Assembly: GCA_022747635.1 (NCBI GenBank)
Contig: JAKTNV010000001.1
Location: forward strand, 45,268,446-45,332,445
Source: Hetaerina americana
Taxonomy: Eukaryota; Arthropoda; Insecta; Odonata; Calopterygidae
DNA length: 64,000 nucleotides
Direction: 5' to 3'
Shown here: positions 48,781 to 62,599 of the stretch, piece after piece
Layout of the letters: each line of letters starts with the position of its first letter
How positions within the stretch are numbered: position 1 is the first letter of the stretch
The notes under the pieces: generated by a model
Told to the model about the DNA's origin: nothing
Database searches by the model: none
The model's input: the letters and a program-made list of their open reading frames with translations, nothing else
Made by a program: the position numbers and the translations under genes

Positions 48781-50209
48781 CGAATGTATTTCCTCGAAAA
48801 TCTCGCCCTTGCTCTTTTCGGTACGGCCTCGTGGATCTTTATTTTTCTCAAAAACTCAACTTTAGTCTCCTCTTCCGGCAACGATGGTGGAGGTCAAGCC
48901 ATTTTTCAGGCCGATATCCGTTATTCTCGGGTGACCTGGTCACAACCGATCATGTTTTATAACGTACCCCTCATTAACCATGATTGTCCGATATTCGAAT
49001 TTGGGGTTAGTTTCGGCAGGAAAAAGGATATTCCTTTTTAGGTGGAATTTATGTTTCGCATGCTATTGATTTTGTACGTCGTGAAGTCCGAGTAGGTTTT
49101 TCGTATAAGTTAAACTAAATTCCAAAATTACAATTGTAGCACTATTTCGGCGTATAAAGCGAAGAGTGTCTACCCTTCAGAACGTGATCAAGGAGGGTGA
49201 TCTTTGTCATTTCGCGCAAATATCGCTCAAATATCAATACGAAGTGCCCATCCTCAATTTTGAGTATTTTTTTAAGGAATTTAGGTTATGTATAGCTATG
49301 TTCCAACGTAAATCATTGGAATTTTTGCACCCATCAATGGAGTAGTTAGTTACATTACCGCCTGTCGTGGAAGAAGCGCTGAGGAATAAAAATGAGGAGC
49401 TCCAATATAATCTAACATATTACTTCGTAGTTATTAATTATTCATAGTTTTTTCAATTCATTCATTCATTTCAATTATCTCTCAAAGTCTTAATGCCCCT
49501 CTCCTTCTACAGAAGCCATATTCAAGGACCTAGGGGAATCATTATGGTAGGCACGACAGCTAATCATAGCCCTAACCGCTACAGTTACATTTTACTCTGG
49601 CAGATACAATGGCATTATGAATGCTTATTATTCTGGTTGTAATTGAGGTGTTCAACAAAGTCATATATTTCATGAGCTTGTGTGAAAATTGCTGTAACTT
49701 TATTAATGGCTTAAAACAATATAATGGAAAAACAGCAATACAAAAAGTTTATATTGAACTAGTAATTTACGCTAATTTTACGGAACTATAGCAGTATACT
49801 AGTCTAGTATATTGGGAAATTTTAATTCAGTCGATATTTTGACAAATATTATCTTCTTTTGACCTTGCCAGTTTTCGAATAAACCAAATTTTTTGTTTTC
49901 TTCCATACATAAATTAGTATAGCTACCTCTTTTGCATGCCAGTTGACAGATGGAGAGAAAATATTGCATTTTATTATTTTCATTTTCTACTTTTTGGTTT
50001 TCATTGAAATATATTTCACAGTTCAATCCCACAGATGCCAACACCGTGATTTTTTTTTAAATCTTTTTTTAACCGTCGCATTTTCATTCATCCACTTTTT
50101 CAATATTACTTCCTATAGTCTGGATATTTATAGATGGTTATGACACGTGACCAACATATTCTTCAATTCGTGGTCGGGCATAAAATTTCGCTTCCCCTGC
50201 AATTCTCCC
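48781..50209. other. AT-rich DNA, no feature recognised
   Basis: About 1.4 kb. A short ATTC repeat lies near 49458-49475. No gene recognised. Confidence 0.5.
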
Positions 50210-50840
50210 ATGAACTCTGAACCGAATTTCCCTTTTCCGCTTCTGCCGCACCACGCCCACCCACTCACCCTTCTCTTTCCAGAAGGCGTCTCCACCCCCC
50301 CACCTTATCCATCCCTTCCTCTCACGGAAAAAGGGAGAGGGAGAGAGAGAATCTCGTTTGTATTTCTCAGAGCCACCGCGACGTAGGTGCCGAAGAAAGG
50401 GACCACCTAAGCTCATCCCTTTGCTTGTTCGCGGGCTGGGAAAATCCTTATCGGAAGACTTAAGGAGGAAGAATTATGCTGATCCTACTTATCTGGAATT
50501 AACACCACCGCGGGTGAAATTTTCTCCACAGTTTTATTTTTTTAGTATTTTTTTATTCCGGGCAGGACGTCCAACGAGTTAGAAGGTGGGTAGGGATGGG
50601 GGATGATGCGGAGGCGTGGTCGGAAGCGGAAGGGGGGGAGTGCAGGAGGTCTGGGTGGGTGGGTGAATGGGTTCGAGGGTTGGAAATATCCTCGATATGG
50701 CCCCATCGAGAAGAGGCGATTCTGCCGAGGTCTAAAAAAAGGTCGAGGAGCATGTGAGGCGTGTGAGAAAAAGTGAAGGCGAGGCGGGGGACGAGGGTGG
50801 ACGGGGCGTCGTGGCCTCAGTAAGTCGTCGGTGGCGGGGG
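50210..50840. repeat. Strand-switching CT/GA-rich island
   Basis: The plus strand is CT-rich at 50210-50320 and GA/G-rich at 50580-50830, with mixed sequence between. Confidence 0.62.
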
Positions 50841-52689
50841 AGTGAAAAAAGTTCCTTTAATGTAGTTTACGAATTCGGTCCCTCTAATCTTATTGGAGTC
50901 CATTTTCGCCGCTTTGTCGACTTAAGCGGGCGCGTTCCTTTTTTTTCGTCCCACAAACACTGTCGGAGATAAAAATGTCACGCTGCAGAATGAGAATGTG
51001 GTTTGCTTTTTGGAGCTCGATGTCGCCGTTATCGGACTAAGAATCAGTCGTTTTAATTATTTCAACAATCGAATACTTCCAATTACAACGGAAAGGATTG
51101 GTTGGAGGGTTTTTTTATCCTTTATTTCATGCCGCCTCCACAGAGTGGATCACCCATTTTAATTTACGGGTTTTTTTCCCAACAAAAATGGATTTCTCTT
51201 TCCCAAAAAAAATCCTCGAGCTTCACGCTGCCCGAAATTCATTTTATTAACAAAATTTTCGATCTTGATTTATCCCTCCTGACCATGAGAATAGAAACGA
51301 GCAAATTGTTTACGCTTAAAGCGCTTTAAAGTTTTATTCGGCTTTTATCTTAATAAATTCTTTTTCAATCCCTATTGTTTATGAGTATTTTATTTATATT
51401 TACTGTACCACAAGTTTTATTGGCATGAGAACATGTCGGATGTTTCTGTCAGCAACTTGTCATGTACTACGTTATGCAATAAAAGATTTACTTCTAATTA
51501 TTAAATAGATTAATAACTTAGGTTCCAGCATATGTTTGTTTGCTGACATACTATAATATGGCTTAGGATAGCCGTTCTCTCCAGTGATAGAATTAGTTAT
51601 TCCTGCTAACTTTAACAGGGATGTTTTGAAAGTTATTTCTTTTGAAGCTAAACTTCACTAGAAATATAGTCAAAAGCTTTAGCTTTCTTAGCTAATGTAT
51701 TTCCTTTCAGCTATTTGAAACATTGCCTTATATCAACTTCTAATGTTCTTGAAGTGAATATTTTTATCTCTACAATTCATTACCTCACAGAAATACTTTC
51801 TCCATTTCCACCTTCAGCATTCTCTATCCTGGAAGGATATTTCGCGCACATTTTAAACAAAAAAAAGGGAAAAGATTTCAAGATTCTCATTTTTATCAAC
51901 ATTTTGGTTAGTTAAGTTATTATGTAACTGTAACTCTATATTAAATATGAGTATTAATATTCTAAGAAAAATTACTGCGATTCTTAAATAAATTAATGCT
52001 CAAGCAGATGCCCATAAAAGCAAGAGAAATGGAATGTTCCAATGGTACTTCTAAACCTTTGTTCTTAACGTTACATCAGTTACAAATTTATATTGGAATT
52101 TTGAAATGGTACATTCAAAAATTTGCAGTGAACTATTTCCAATGGTTCATGCATAGTTCATTTTTCTGTCTCTCTTTGCAAGAGCTATCTTAAAAAATGC
52201 AGTTTCACCATCAGACTTTTCATCAATAAACTACAGAACCCAATAACCCCCACATTTTGGATGTACTCTCTAATAAATGGGAGTATTAGTACGGTATTTA
52301 TTATGATATGTTTCTGTCAGTTTTTTCATAACCAAATTCCCAATCCTTAATTTGCCTCTTCAATTTCAGAGGACGTCCTCGGATATGAAACATAATGAGC
52401 AGAGAATGTGCTGTTAATATCTGGAAATTTTTTCTCTACGATGCCTTCCGTTGAGGTCACTGGATTATTTTGCAGAATGCAATACCAGCTTCCAAATCTC
52501 TTGCAGGGAAAAACTCGCATTCAAAGGGAGAGCCAGCCGTCCTTCACTTTCCTGCTAAGCAAAAACACCGTAGGCTCAGTCCATTTTTGCGTTTGTAAAC
52601 TACAGAATGTTGAATTTCTTTCCTGGGGCTTGCGAATATCCCCGGATGACAAGTTGATTCATAGGGCCGAGACCCTTGCAGAGAACCCA
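50841..52689. other. AT-rich DNA, no feature recognised
   Basis: About 1.85 kb. The 141-codon frame at 52408-52833 begins here and runs into the CT-rich island. It has no family motif that I recognise, and its second half is compositional. Confidence 0.45.
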
Positions 52690-53110
52690 CTATATACCAC
52701 CGGGCAAGAAAGCGGGAGAGGTGGTTTTTCTCTCGCAGCCTTCAGCCCTTACTTACTGCAGGCGTCCTTCTTATCTCCTCCTCTCCCCGGTGCCCCCGAA
52801 ATCCCCCGCTGGTCTCTATCTCGCGATGGGTAGGTCTCTCTATCTTCTCCCACCACTTACTTCCGACCCCTCATCGCTCCCTTCCCGCTCGCCTTGCATT
52901 ATAGCCTTCGACCGTTCGCATTCCTCTCGACATCCCCGTCCACATCTTCACCTCTTCCGGCGCGTAACGTCTTAACCCCGGGGGCGCTGCAAACCATCTC
53001 GAGAGATGGGGATGGTAGAACCCCTTTGAACAATTTAGCTTTTCCATTCTCCCAATTCCATCCCTCGGCCAAGCTCATCTTCTTCCCACAGCCACTCACC
53101 CTCCCGAGTT
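52690..53110. repeat. CT-rich island
   Basis: The plus strand is pyrimidine-rich with many CTCCC and TTCTC words. Frames here are Pro/Ser-rich and compositional. Confidence 0.6.
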
Positions 53111-53892
53111 ACGAACGTATAACCTTTCCTATGCCGTGCGTGCGGCCGCTTTTTTGCGCGGAGGAGATTCGCAGATACCTCTTAAATTACACCGAGCATA
53201 TGGGTTGACAAAGTCTTTTTGCCGCAGACAAAAATCTTTTTGGTTCGAGGAGAACGCAATGCTGGATGTGGCAGCTTCCGCTTTCTTGTGAAGAGTTGCA
53301 CTCGACTGCGTAGGAAATACCTCGAGTTATTTACTGTGACATGTTTCTTGCAGAAAACCTTATAATTGTATTGCCTATAAGTCTTGTTTTAAGTTAAACT
53401 TTAGAATACCATAATATTATTACCTGTGAAAAATGGTTACTAATTTGAGGAAGAAAAAAATGTGATATAATTTGATACCGTGGAAATTGAAAATGTAAAT
53501 TACTAAAATTTGCCAAAGCTTTGGACTGATTCAATTTCCATTTTTATTTAATATGTCTTCCACGCTCTCCCAATAAATCTTGAGCAACCTACTTGGTCGT
53601 CACTAGTAGAGTCATGGGGCCATGAATACATTAGAGCTTTAATTCTCTCCATGAACCGCTCTTGGTTTTGCTAGTATGTCGGGGGTGAATGTAGCTCGTA
53701 CGGAATTGGCACGAATGCCGTGAGTTCCGGAACTCTAGGGTGAGAGCTCACTCTCGACATTCTGAATCGTAGAAAGTTGGGTAATGTTAGACAACAATGT
53801 CCTTGGTTAATTGAAATATGAAAATCCTGAATACATCTATAATTTTACGTCGTTAGAGGTCGTAGCCCAATCTTTCGTGAACGTTTCATTTG
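53111..53892. other. Unassigned sequence
   Basis: No feature recognised over about 780 bp. Confidence 0.5.
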
Positions 53893-54183
53893 ATGATTCA
53901 CGAATCTCCAAATTGTCATCATTTTGGTTTCGAAAAAGAAATATTTAATTATTTACGTCAACTCGGTTCCATTAAAGAATGGTTAGTATTTCATGAGCGC
54001 CTTTGCTCTGATGTGATTAAGAAATATTATGAATGCCTTCAAAGAGATAATAGGGGGAATGTGAGAAGTAGCGAAGAAGTGAGGAGGCTAGATGGGATGT
54101 TAAACCTTAAATGTATACAGAAAACCAAACTCTGGATTGCTGATGACGATGGGGCTCTTATTAAAATATTCCACGAACTTTAA
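53893..54183 (+). CDS. Unrecognised 96-codon open frame (doubtful)
   Basis: I do not recognise this frame. It starts at an ATG that follows an in-frame TGA (53878-53880) and ends at a TAA. Unlike most frames in the window, its composition is protein-like: mixed acidic, basic and hydrophobic residues, six cysteines or fewer, and no low-complexity run (for example EKEIFNYLRQLGSIKEWL and RSSEEVRRLDGML). There is no signal peptide, membrane segment or known motif. It could be an exon fragment, a transposon relic or chance. No flanking elements support a gene. Confidence 0.15.
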   Translation: MIHESPNCHHFGFEKEIFNYLRQLGSIKEWLVFHERLCSDVIKKYYECLQRDNRGNVRSSEEVRRLDGMLNLKCIQKTKLWIADDDGALIKIFHEL

Positions 54184-54479
54184 AATAAAAATCCTTCTCA
54201 CCTCATATGGTTGTATTTTAAACCTCATTTCCCATTTCCATTCTTTATTTCACTCATATCACTGTATTTTTTCCTAATGCACCCATTGTTAACTCACTGT
54301 ACCATCTACGACTACTCCACTCCCCAAGTCAAGACTTCCCTATCCGGGCCAACCATCCCAGGGCGTTATCTTCAATCTACCCACCTAGGTATGCATAGGA
54401 CTAAATCCGCACCTGACCCATTCTCAAATCTCGACGACCTCACTATAAGTGCGATGGTCACTCTCCTATCTATCTCCTT
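54184..54479. other. Unassigned sequence
   Basis: No feature recognised. Confidence 0.4.
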
Positions 54480-54720
54480 TTCCTATCTCTCCCCCCTCTA
54501 GCTGTCCACTCGTGACCTATTTCCGCTCCTGCCTCCACACGTGAGTGTACCCCGGCCAACAATGCCACCGTCCCTTTCCTGGAGTCACCCATATCAACGG
54601 AGGCCAGCCTCGCCATCTCATTCATCTCTCATCATTTCATTCTCCTCCCCTTTTCCTCTTCAATTAAATTTCCCTCAAATTATCTTTCCCATATCTCCCT
54701 CTCTCCTGCTCTCATATGCT
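54480..54720. repeat. CT-rich tract
   Basis: A pyrimidine-rich plus strand of about 240 bp, weaker than the other islands. Confidence 0.5.
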
Positions 54721-55623
54721 CACACAATCATATCCCTCGGAATAAATTCTCCAATTATAGTCCATGGAAGTTTTAATGCGTGATTATTCGCAGAAAGTTA
54801 CCTTCCTTGGTGTTGAATCCTAAGTGAATTGATGGAAAATAATAATAAACGTTTCCGAGGGTTAAAATGAAGCAAACTATACATCATTTCCTGATTTCAT
54901 GTAAAACTTGTCCAAGAGCGTATATATACGAAATGTTTTTTTTTTATTTCCCGGTTGTGACTACACTTTTTTATTACTGGTTATTATTATTTGTTACTCA
55001 AAGAACGCAAAGTTGTCCATTATCAATAGAAATATAAAGAATTAATTATCAGTTTCTACTAATAGCAAAATATCACAAAAATTCTAATCAGGTAGTGGAA
55101 CAAGCCTCAGATTACCTTCGATCTTCTTCTATCAGTAGTATCTCATCGGGTTTCATTTAATATTTATTCCGGCGCTCCTTTAGATTCATGAAATTTTTCA
55201 CACATGAACGCGACAAAATTAATTATTGCTTTTTAAATACTTTGGTTATTTGATTTATTTTGGCATATTTTGCAAGCATGCTCAAAGAAATGTTAACGCT
55301 TGAGCATCGTGTGCAAGGGGATTTCACCGCCAAGGAAAAGAATAAGGTTCTGCCATTTTTATAGTATAAAGAGCCTAAAAATAACAATCACTTGCTTCGA
55401 CAGTTAACTTTCACGATTCTCCCTGTTGCTAACCTGTAGGTTGGGGTACAAACAAAAATGGTGAAGAATATTAAAGGACGCGATGAGTGATGAAAGTCCC
55501 TGCATATTTAGTCACCCTTTGATTGTGTCCCTCCCCTTTAATTTCTTCGATTTTCATGCCTACCCCTTGCCATTGGTGTCCAGTCGTTCACTCAATGTTT
55601 TACCAATCCATGGTGCCTTCGTA
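54721..55623. other. AT-rich DNA, no feature recognised
   Basis: About 900 bp up to the left end of mariner 2. No feature recognised. Confidence 0.5.
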
Positions 55624-56911
55624 TACGATGGGTTGCTATTCATATTTTCAGCCTAATAATGAAAATACAGTAATTTATTGTTTTAAATGGCCTTATTGTT
55701 TTTCGAAGTATTCTCCACGATAATCAATACACTTTTGCATGCGCTCGAACGAATTTTTGTAATGCTTTTTCCACTCCAATTGAGGTACCCGCAAAACATG
55801 GTTTTTAGTGCATCAACGGCTTCTTCAGGCGAAGAAAAACGTTGGACACGCAATTTTTTCTTAATAAACGGGAATAAAAAGAAGTCATATGGTGCTTAAT
55901 CAGAGCTGTACGGAGAATGACCAATCAATTCGATATTTTGGCTAGTCAAGTAGGTAGTTGTTTTAGCTGATATGTGAGAGCTTGCATTGTCACGATGAAG
56001 AATGATCCTTCGTTGCCGCTTCTTTTCCCGTTTTTCCCCAAGCACTTATGGTAAACAAATGCTCGTGTACCATTCAGCATTCACGGCTCTACGTTGCTAC
56101 AACAGTACGGTTGCCACATATCCTGAAGAAACAGGCGATCATTTGCCTCGATGTGCTTCGTACACGAATCACTTTTGTCGGATTTGACTCATCTTGAAAG
56201 ATCCACACAGTGGATTAATTTTTTGTATCGGGCCCATACGCATAGATCCAAGATTCGTTACCTGTGTAGATTTTATACACAGCTTTTGATGCACCGCGAT
56301 TGTATTTGTTGAGCATCTCTTTGCACCAATTGACACGAGCATCTTTTTGAGCTTTTGTTAAATTATGCGGGATCCAACGCGAACAATTTTTTTTCACAGC
56401 CAAATTTTCATGCAATATCTTATTCATGCTCGCCATACTAATCTCCAAGGATGCCTCAATCTCACGATAAGTCACGTGACGATCTTTCTTGGCTAGTTCT
56501 TACACAGCATCAATGTTTTCTGGCGCAACAACTGATTTTGGACGGCCTTCACGACTTTCGTCGCTGAGCGAACGGCGGTCATGATGGAATTCGTTAAACC
56601 AGCGTTTCGCAGTGGCAAAGGATGGGGCTTCATCGCCAACAGTAGAATCAAGTTGATTGATGCACTCCTGTCTTGAAAATCTACATTTACATTCGTAAAA
56701 AATCATTGCAAGAAAGTGTCTTGGGTTAACTCCATTTTTTCGCCGAGACAAAATTTTCGAGTCATGGTAAACAACACATGTTATGATCAAACGACAAAAT
56801 ATTCTGAAGAAAGTTAGCGTTAAAAGGGTCAAATTTTCAGATGGAAACGTCAGATGGCACCTAAATCACTTAGTGTTGTTAAGGCTCAAAATATAACTAG
56901 CAACCCTCGTA
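55624..56911 (-). mobile_element. Mariner element 2, near full-length
   Basis: A 1.29-kb mariner with TA at both boundaries. The right end, read inward, is TACGAGGGTTGCTAGTTATA. The left end, TACGATGGGTTGCTATTCAT, matches it with one extra base and a few changes. The transposase lies on the minus strand. The ends share only the first bases with mariner 1, so this is a different lineage. It is better preserved than mariner 1 but inactive. Confidence 0.93.
55660..56840 (-). pseudogene. Mariner 2 transposase, DD34D, inactivated
   Basis: One minus-strand frame carries most of the protein. It has the N-terminal helix-turn-helix region (FSRQECINQLDSTVGDEAPSFATAKRWFNEF, then GRPKSVVAPE), a second DNA-binding helix block (VTYREIEASLEIS, then KKNCSRWIPHNLTKAQKDAR) and the catalytic domain. 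The first catalytic site reads TGNESW where the family has TGDESW, so the aspartate is lost. The second reads ILHRDNASSH. The third is in APYDFFLFP, with 34 residues between the last two aspartates (DD34D). Stops interrupt it after ENIDAV (near 56508), after PDTKN (near 56215) and before APYDF. Small shifts occur near 56040-56100, and the first codons lie in another frame. Confidence 0.93.
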
Positions 56912-57365
56912 CCTTTAAGACTTCTAGGGTTCTTTCATTTAAGAGGATGCTCCAAACAAAATATAGGGTACACTCAATTTTTCTGAAGGAACCATCGGTC
57001 ATGTTGAAACTTGGAAGGTAAGGCGTAGATAAATATTCTAAAGGAATTTATAATGCATCTCTGCGATAACTATTTAAACCATTGCGATTTTAATGTTTCC
57101 ATATAACTTCCTCCCTCTGCCTTTCCTATTTTAAACCTCACTTCACCTTTACGATGAAAAAGCTCCCGTATATCATTAGACCCCATTAACTCCTTTTTCA
57201 TTTCTCTGTTAACAAAATACTTTCCCCCTGCCACAAAGTAACAAAGCATTTTCCTTATTTTTTACCCTTTAAATTTTGTTTTCAAATCGTTCATCAAGTC
57301 ACGTAATGAAAGCATCTAATACCTCAGAATAATTATTTATTAAGCCCAAGGTTTTTATAACACCA
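56912..57365. other. AT-rich DNA, no feature recognised
   Basis: About 450 bp with no recognised feature. Confidence 0.5.
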
Positions 57366-57727
<362 letters not shown>

Positions 57728-59699
57728 TTGACTCGAATTATTTTACCCTATTGTTTTAGCAAGAGGCACGCGGGACGTAGCGATTACGAACAATTCCATA
57801 ACTGCGAATTTCCGAACGTTCTTAATTTCGTATGGGTTTATAGTAAATGATGCAATCCAATCCATTGCTCATTTCCACAAACTTTTCATTCGTGAGGTTA
57901 TTGCCTCTCTCTTTCCACGCTTCAAAATTTACTCCGTTCTAAAATTCCCACATCCCAAACCCATCCGCGAAACTACTCTCTCCAACTACGTCCTTGGTTG
58001 AATTCAAAATTATGTCGAATGATTCTGGCGGAGGCTATCCCTTTCAAACTTTTCATCGTCGTTCCACGTTTTTGCATTTCGCATTCTTCATTCCGCACTT
58101 GATCGGTAAGATTGCATTAGAAGCCGATGCCATACCAATAAATTTGGCGTTTTCGGCGCTATTTGCTGGAATCTCCCCATCGCCGAGAGAATATAATAAA
58201 CCTGGGGAAATTCCACAATTGCTTTTATTTTGTTCGTGCGACCGTTTCCGCCCGGTTCGGCACCGTCATGTACATACAAAATACACAGATTTTAAGAACA
58301 TCGAGGGTTTACTTACTGATGCGGTCGAGATTGGTGGTGGGGGGTGAGATCGAAGCGTGATTGAAATGGCGATGAAGGGATAGTTGCGCAATTCTTGTGC
58401 GATTTCCTCGCGCTAACAAAGGGGAGTAAGTCCCCTGATATAATTCCATATAAAGTTTCCTTTGTGCCATGAAAGGACCTATTCTGCCATGAAAGGAAAC
58501 GACGTGAATACTATAAGTAATATGTATGTAAATTACATTGAATATTGTGAAAGCTTATTAATTTATTCAATCCTGCTTATCTAATATATTAGCGTACAAA
58601 ATATCCTACATACTAGTCGATATGTTAATTTAAGAGTTCTTACTGATATTCAACCGTAGACATTTAGGAGAAATTATCATAGTTGTAACAAATATTAGAT
58701 TAATGGTGTAGATGTAGGAAAAATTAGCGCGAAGAGGGCAAGGTTTTATCAGGTGCCTCACTCCTCCCCCATCCGTTTCACATCAATTCACCCACGGCCT
58801 TCCCTTTCACGATTATGGATATTATACATTAGAATATATATTATGCATGAGAATTCGAGTTGTGAAATGTCTTAAATTAATATAGTCCTTTGTCCATTGG
58901 ATGATGATTGGATGACACAACAGGACAGACCAGTCCAATACGACTTCAAGCGGATGTGGGGTTTTGACAAGTTTTCTTTGTCTTGTCAACGAAAGCCGTT
59001 GGTTGTCCTGCTCACCATTTGTGTAAATCAACGTATTCCATGTTTGACGTTCATGAAGACCACTCTTGAGGTGACGGTTTAAGCCTTTGGTTTCTCCGCA
59101 GTTCCATCAACGTCCCCATCCAGCGACGCCCAGAGGATTCAGGGGATCTGGGGAAAAGCAATTTCGTGGGACCCCTCTAGAAAGTTTCAATACTACCTAT
59201 AGGATTGCGACCCGTGCTGTAGCCTGGGGAAAATTTCCCCATTTGTCACTCTCCTCCGTGCTACTCTCTTTCTCTCTCTGGCCTATAAGTGCCTCGAGTC
59301 TTTATTTTTGGAAAACTTCAATTTTTATTGACAACCAATCGGCTTTTCTTGGTCCTGCTTATTAAATCAAATGAAATTTCATAAATCTTCCTTACTAAGT
59401 ACTTAATCCAAAAGAATCATTGTGATGCCTCTCCAGTTTGGTAGAGAAAATCAACCAAACGTCAGTTGAAGGTTTACACACGCATAAAAATCTGTCGAGC
59501 CATGGTAAAATAGGAGCCGATTGCTTTTAAAAATTATGCATGATAATGTAATACTTTTAAATTAATTTCAGTCCGGCATGTGTAGGTTTTCGTTTCATAC
59601 CTCTTCTACTCAAATATTCATGTGCTCTTATAAATTACTTCCGTCCCATGGGAGAAACACAGATGAATGTTATAGTGTCCACAATTTCCGTCAAAGGAT
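57728..59699. other. Unassigned sequence
   Basis: About 2 kb. A 12-base word, GCCATGAAAGGA, is repeated at about 58467 and 58487. The 117-codon frame at 57994-58347 overlaps an opposite-strand frame and matches no family I know. No gene called. Confidence 0.45.
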
Positions 59700-60640
59700 T
59701 TCGAGAGTCCTATGCTCCGATTTTTTTTGTCCCTCTTACTTCGCATCCACATGAAGCTGTCCAGTGATTTTTTTTCCTTGTGCCATTCCCTTTATTCAGG
59801 ACCTCTCTCCACCCACCTATCCTCTCATCCACCCTTCTTTTTCCTCCATCATAGCTCACCTTCCCATTTCGTCCGCTTTTCCGAAAAAAAAACTTCTCTT
59901 TCCTCTCATTCCTCATTCTACTGCCCATCTCACTCGCTCGGCGTAGTTCAACTCACCGCCACGGGAGGGCCGCAGTGGCGAACCGGCTTCACACAAAACG
60001 CGAAAGGATGGAGGAAAACTGGTCTCGTATCTCCAACAGTGAAGGTCCGCGAGGCGTTTCTATTTCCCGCTCCCGGCCTACTCAACATCTCTCCCTCTCT
60101 TTCACCCTCTCTTTCTTCCCTCCTTTACGGCGGAAACTCGAGAAAAAAAATGAAATCACGCTCCCCCACTCGAAAAAATACGGCGCATCCTTCCTCTTTT
60201 TTGTCTTGCCTCGACCGGTCGGGCCCGCCCTTATAAATCCGCACGCCAGAATTAACGTGTTTGTCTTGATGGATGATTTACAAGCGGGGGAATGAAAATG
60301 GGGTGGCGCTGTAGTAGCTGGAGGAGGAGGTGAGGTCTTGAGTCCTAGCGAGGAAGGGGTTTTAAGGGTTGAGAGAGAGCCCGGGCGGTTGGCCGGGGAT
60401 ATTCGAGGAGGGATAGGGTGGGACGAGTATGGGAGGGAAGGATTAATGAAAGAAAAAACTGCGCGTAGGAATTGCCCGGGCCTCTTCTAACCCCCTTCAG
60501 CCCGCTCCGCCTCTTTCCATCCTCCCTTTTCACTCTCTCTCCCCCACTCCTCTCCTCCCTCCCTTCCTTCCCTCCTTTACCCCATCTCTCGTCCCAGAAA
60601 TCCCATGTCCCCCACTCTCCTGAATCCTCGAGCTCAGAAC
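59700..60640. repeat. Island switching CT, GA, CT
   Basis: The plus strand is CT-rich at about 59780-60140, GA-rich at 60290-60470 and CT-rich again at 60480-60610. Frames of up to 174 codons are low-complexity. Confidence 0.68.
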
Positions 60641-62593
60641 GCGTTTACAAAATGATTTACACAGCCGGATTATTTCATTCTAAAATTTAGCTATTGCGGC
60701 CGTCCTTAACTTTCACTTACCCTGTGATAAAAATGCAAAGGGGTTTTGCATTTGGATAAAAACGACTCCGGTGAGATCAAACGTTGCCTCGAATTTTTAA
60801 AATATCTTTTAATATCGAGCAGGTTTTTCAGCTACGGTGAATTTTCTTTCAACTTTGCCAAATAACCGTGCCGATTCAACGAAAATTGTCTTAACTTTCC
60901 AGCACGCAAGTTTAAATAGTGAATTTTATGATTCCCAACTCACTGGTAGTTGAATGAAATCCAGAACTCAATTCTCTTTTGGTCGGAAAAATATTGGTCG
61001 CAGGTAGATAATAGCGTCCTTATCCTGAGTGAATACTCTCCACGTCCAATTAAATGTTAAGCATGGCGTAGCTTATAAATACAGTTTTTAAGTATGGCTG
61101 AAACTAAAACAGCCCAAAACTGAAGAACGCATTTGAATGTGTGGTTTATATTTTTTACTCTCGAGCTACGAATTTATATTATTACTTTGCATGAAATTCA
61201 TTAAATTCCAAGTGTTATTTAAATGTTAGGGAAAGATACCCTTAATATGTAATTTGAATAAAATTTGCATTATCCGGGTCAAGTTTTTAACACCTGAATT
61301 TAAAAAAGGAAACGCTCAAATAAGGGCCGCTTAGTTTTACTCGGGAGAAACTAATATAGTTCTTGATTATGGGGTTCATAATAATAAAATGAATGCAATA
61401 TAATATAAGGGGTGAGTGCATGTTACAGTTGGAGCACAAAATGTTTGCAAATAAGACAAAAAGCGCACTCTGGGTGTAACGCGAGAGAAACTAGGGCGCA
61501 CTAAAACAGAAACACAACCTCCAAGGGGCACGTAGAGTTTTCAGGAGCAAGGGGGGGAGGAGAACCGTTAATCGGTGAGAGTGTGTACTTCGAGGAAACG
61601 ACTAACCAGAATAGGTTTGCGGCCAAACCCTCGTAGTGAAAAACTAATAATGCACTGATACGAATAACTGGCCTCATTCTTTAGGCTATATTGCCCTTAA
61701 AGTGGCTCAATTTTATCTAAATTTTATTTTTTTAACAGAAAACATTCATTGGAAATTACATTTCCAACCTGGCCTGAGCCATGTGCAAGCCATAAAGTAG
61801 ATGGTCACATCTGGTTCTGAACCCGTATATGATTTGGGGAAATGTAATGTAACTTATTATTTTATTGTATTGTTCCAAGCTGAGGAAAAATAGATAATAC
61901 TAAATGGCATACTTTCAGTAAAAGTTCGAGATACCATTTCTGTAGCCGTCGGTAATGGATATTATTTGTTCACAAAATTTTTGTACGGTGACATTTTTGA
62001 TTTTGCTTTTTTGATCACTAATTGATTTTTATCTATTGGCTGCATGAGTCAAAAATTCTTCGCATTATGAGTCATCTTTTTGTGTTACGTGATCACGCGG
62101 TATCTAACAATTGCAGGCAAATTTATGCTAATAGATGCTGATGTGATTTTTATCTCTTTCCAGGTAATCACCGATTAACCGATAAAAACCGATTGGATAA
62201 CACTTCTAAGCCGACCAATTGCCGGTAGCACGTGAGTGGCTCTTTCAAGAGTATGATAATTCAAGTAGAGTGTTGTTAACCCACATACGCATTTATTTAA
62301 TATATTTTATTGAATCAGTGTAAGCCAAAGTATGTTTGTGTGTTTTACCAATGGATATTTATCCATTGATATAACGTGGCAGAATTTAAGGAACGGGGAT
62401 ATATTATGCCTAATACTTCCTTCTTTCGTCTCACGTATTAACTGAGCTAGAGTTACAAAATGAAAGGTGAACCAAGATTTGTTTTCCTCAGTATCATTAT
62501 GGAGAAAGAAATTTAGATTCACATTGTATGAAGCATTTTGGGGGAAAATGTCGTAGATGATAAAAGATTTGGTATTTTCGCGGCGTATCAGCT
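60641..62593. other. AT-rich DNA, no feature recognised
   Basis: About 1.95 kb with no recognised feature. Confidence 0.5.
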
Positions 62594-62599
62594 GCGTAA

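Noticed and set aside
59712..60295. 174-codon and 106-codon plus-strand frames
   Set aside because: Ser/Pro/Leu-rich, in a CT-rich island, overlapping each other, with no motif.
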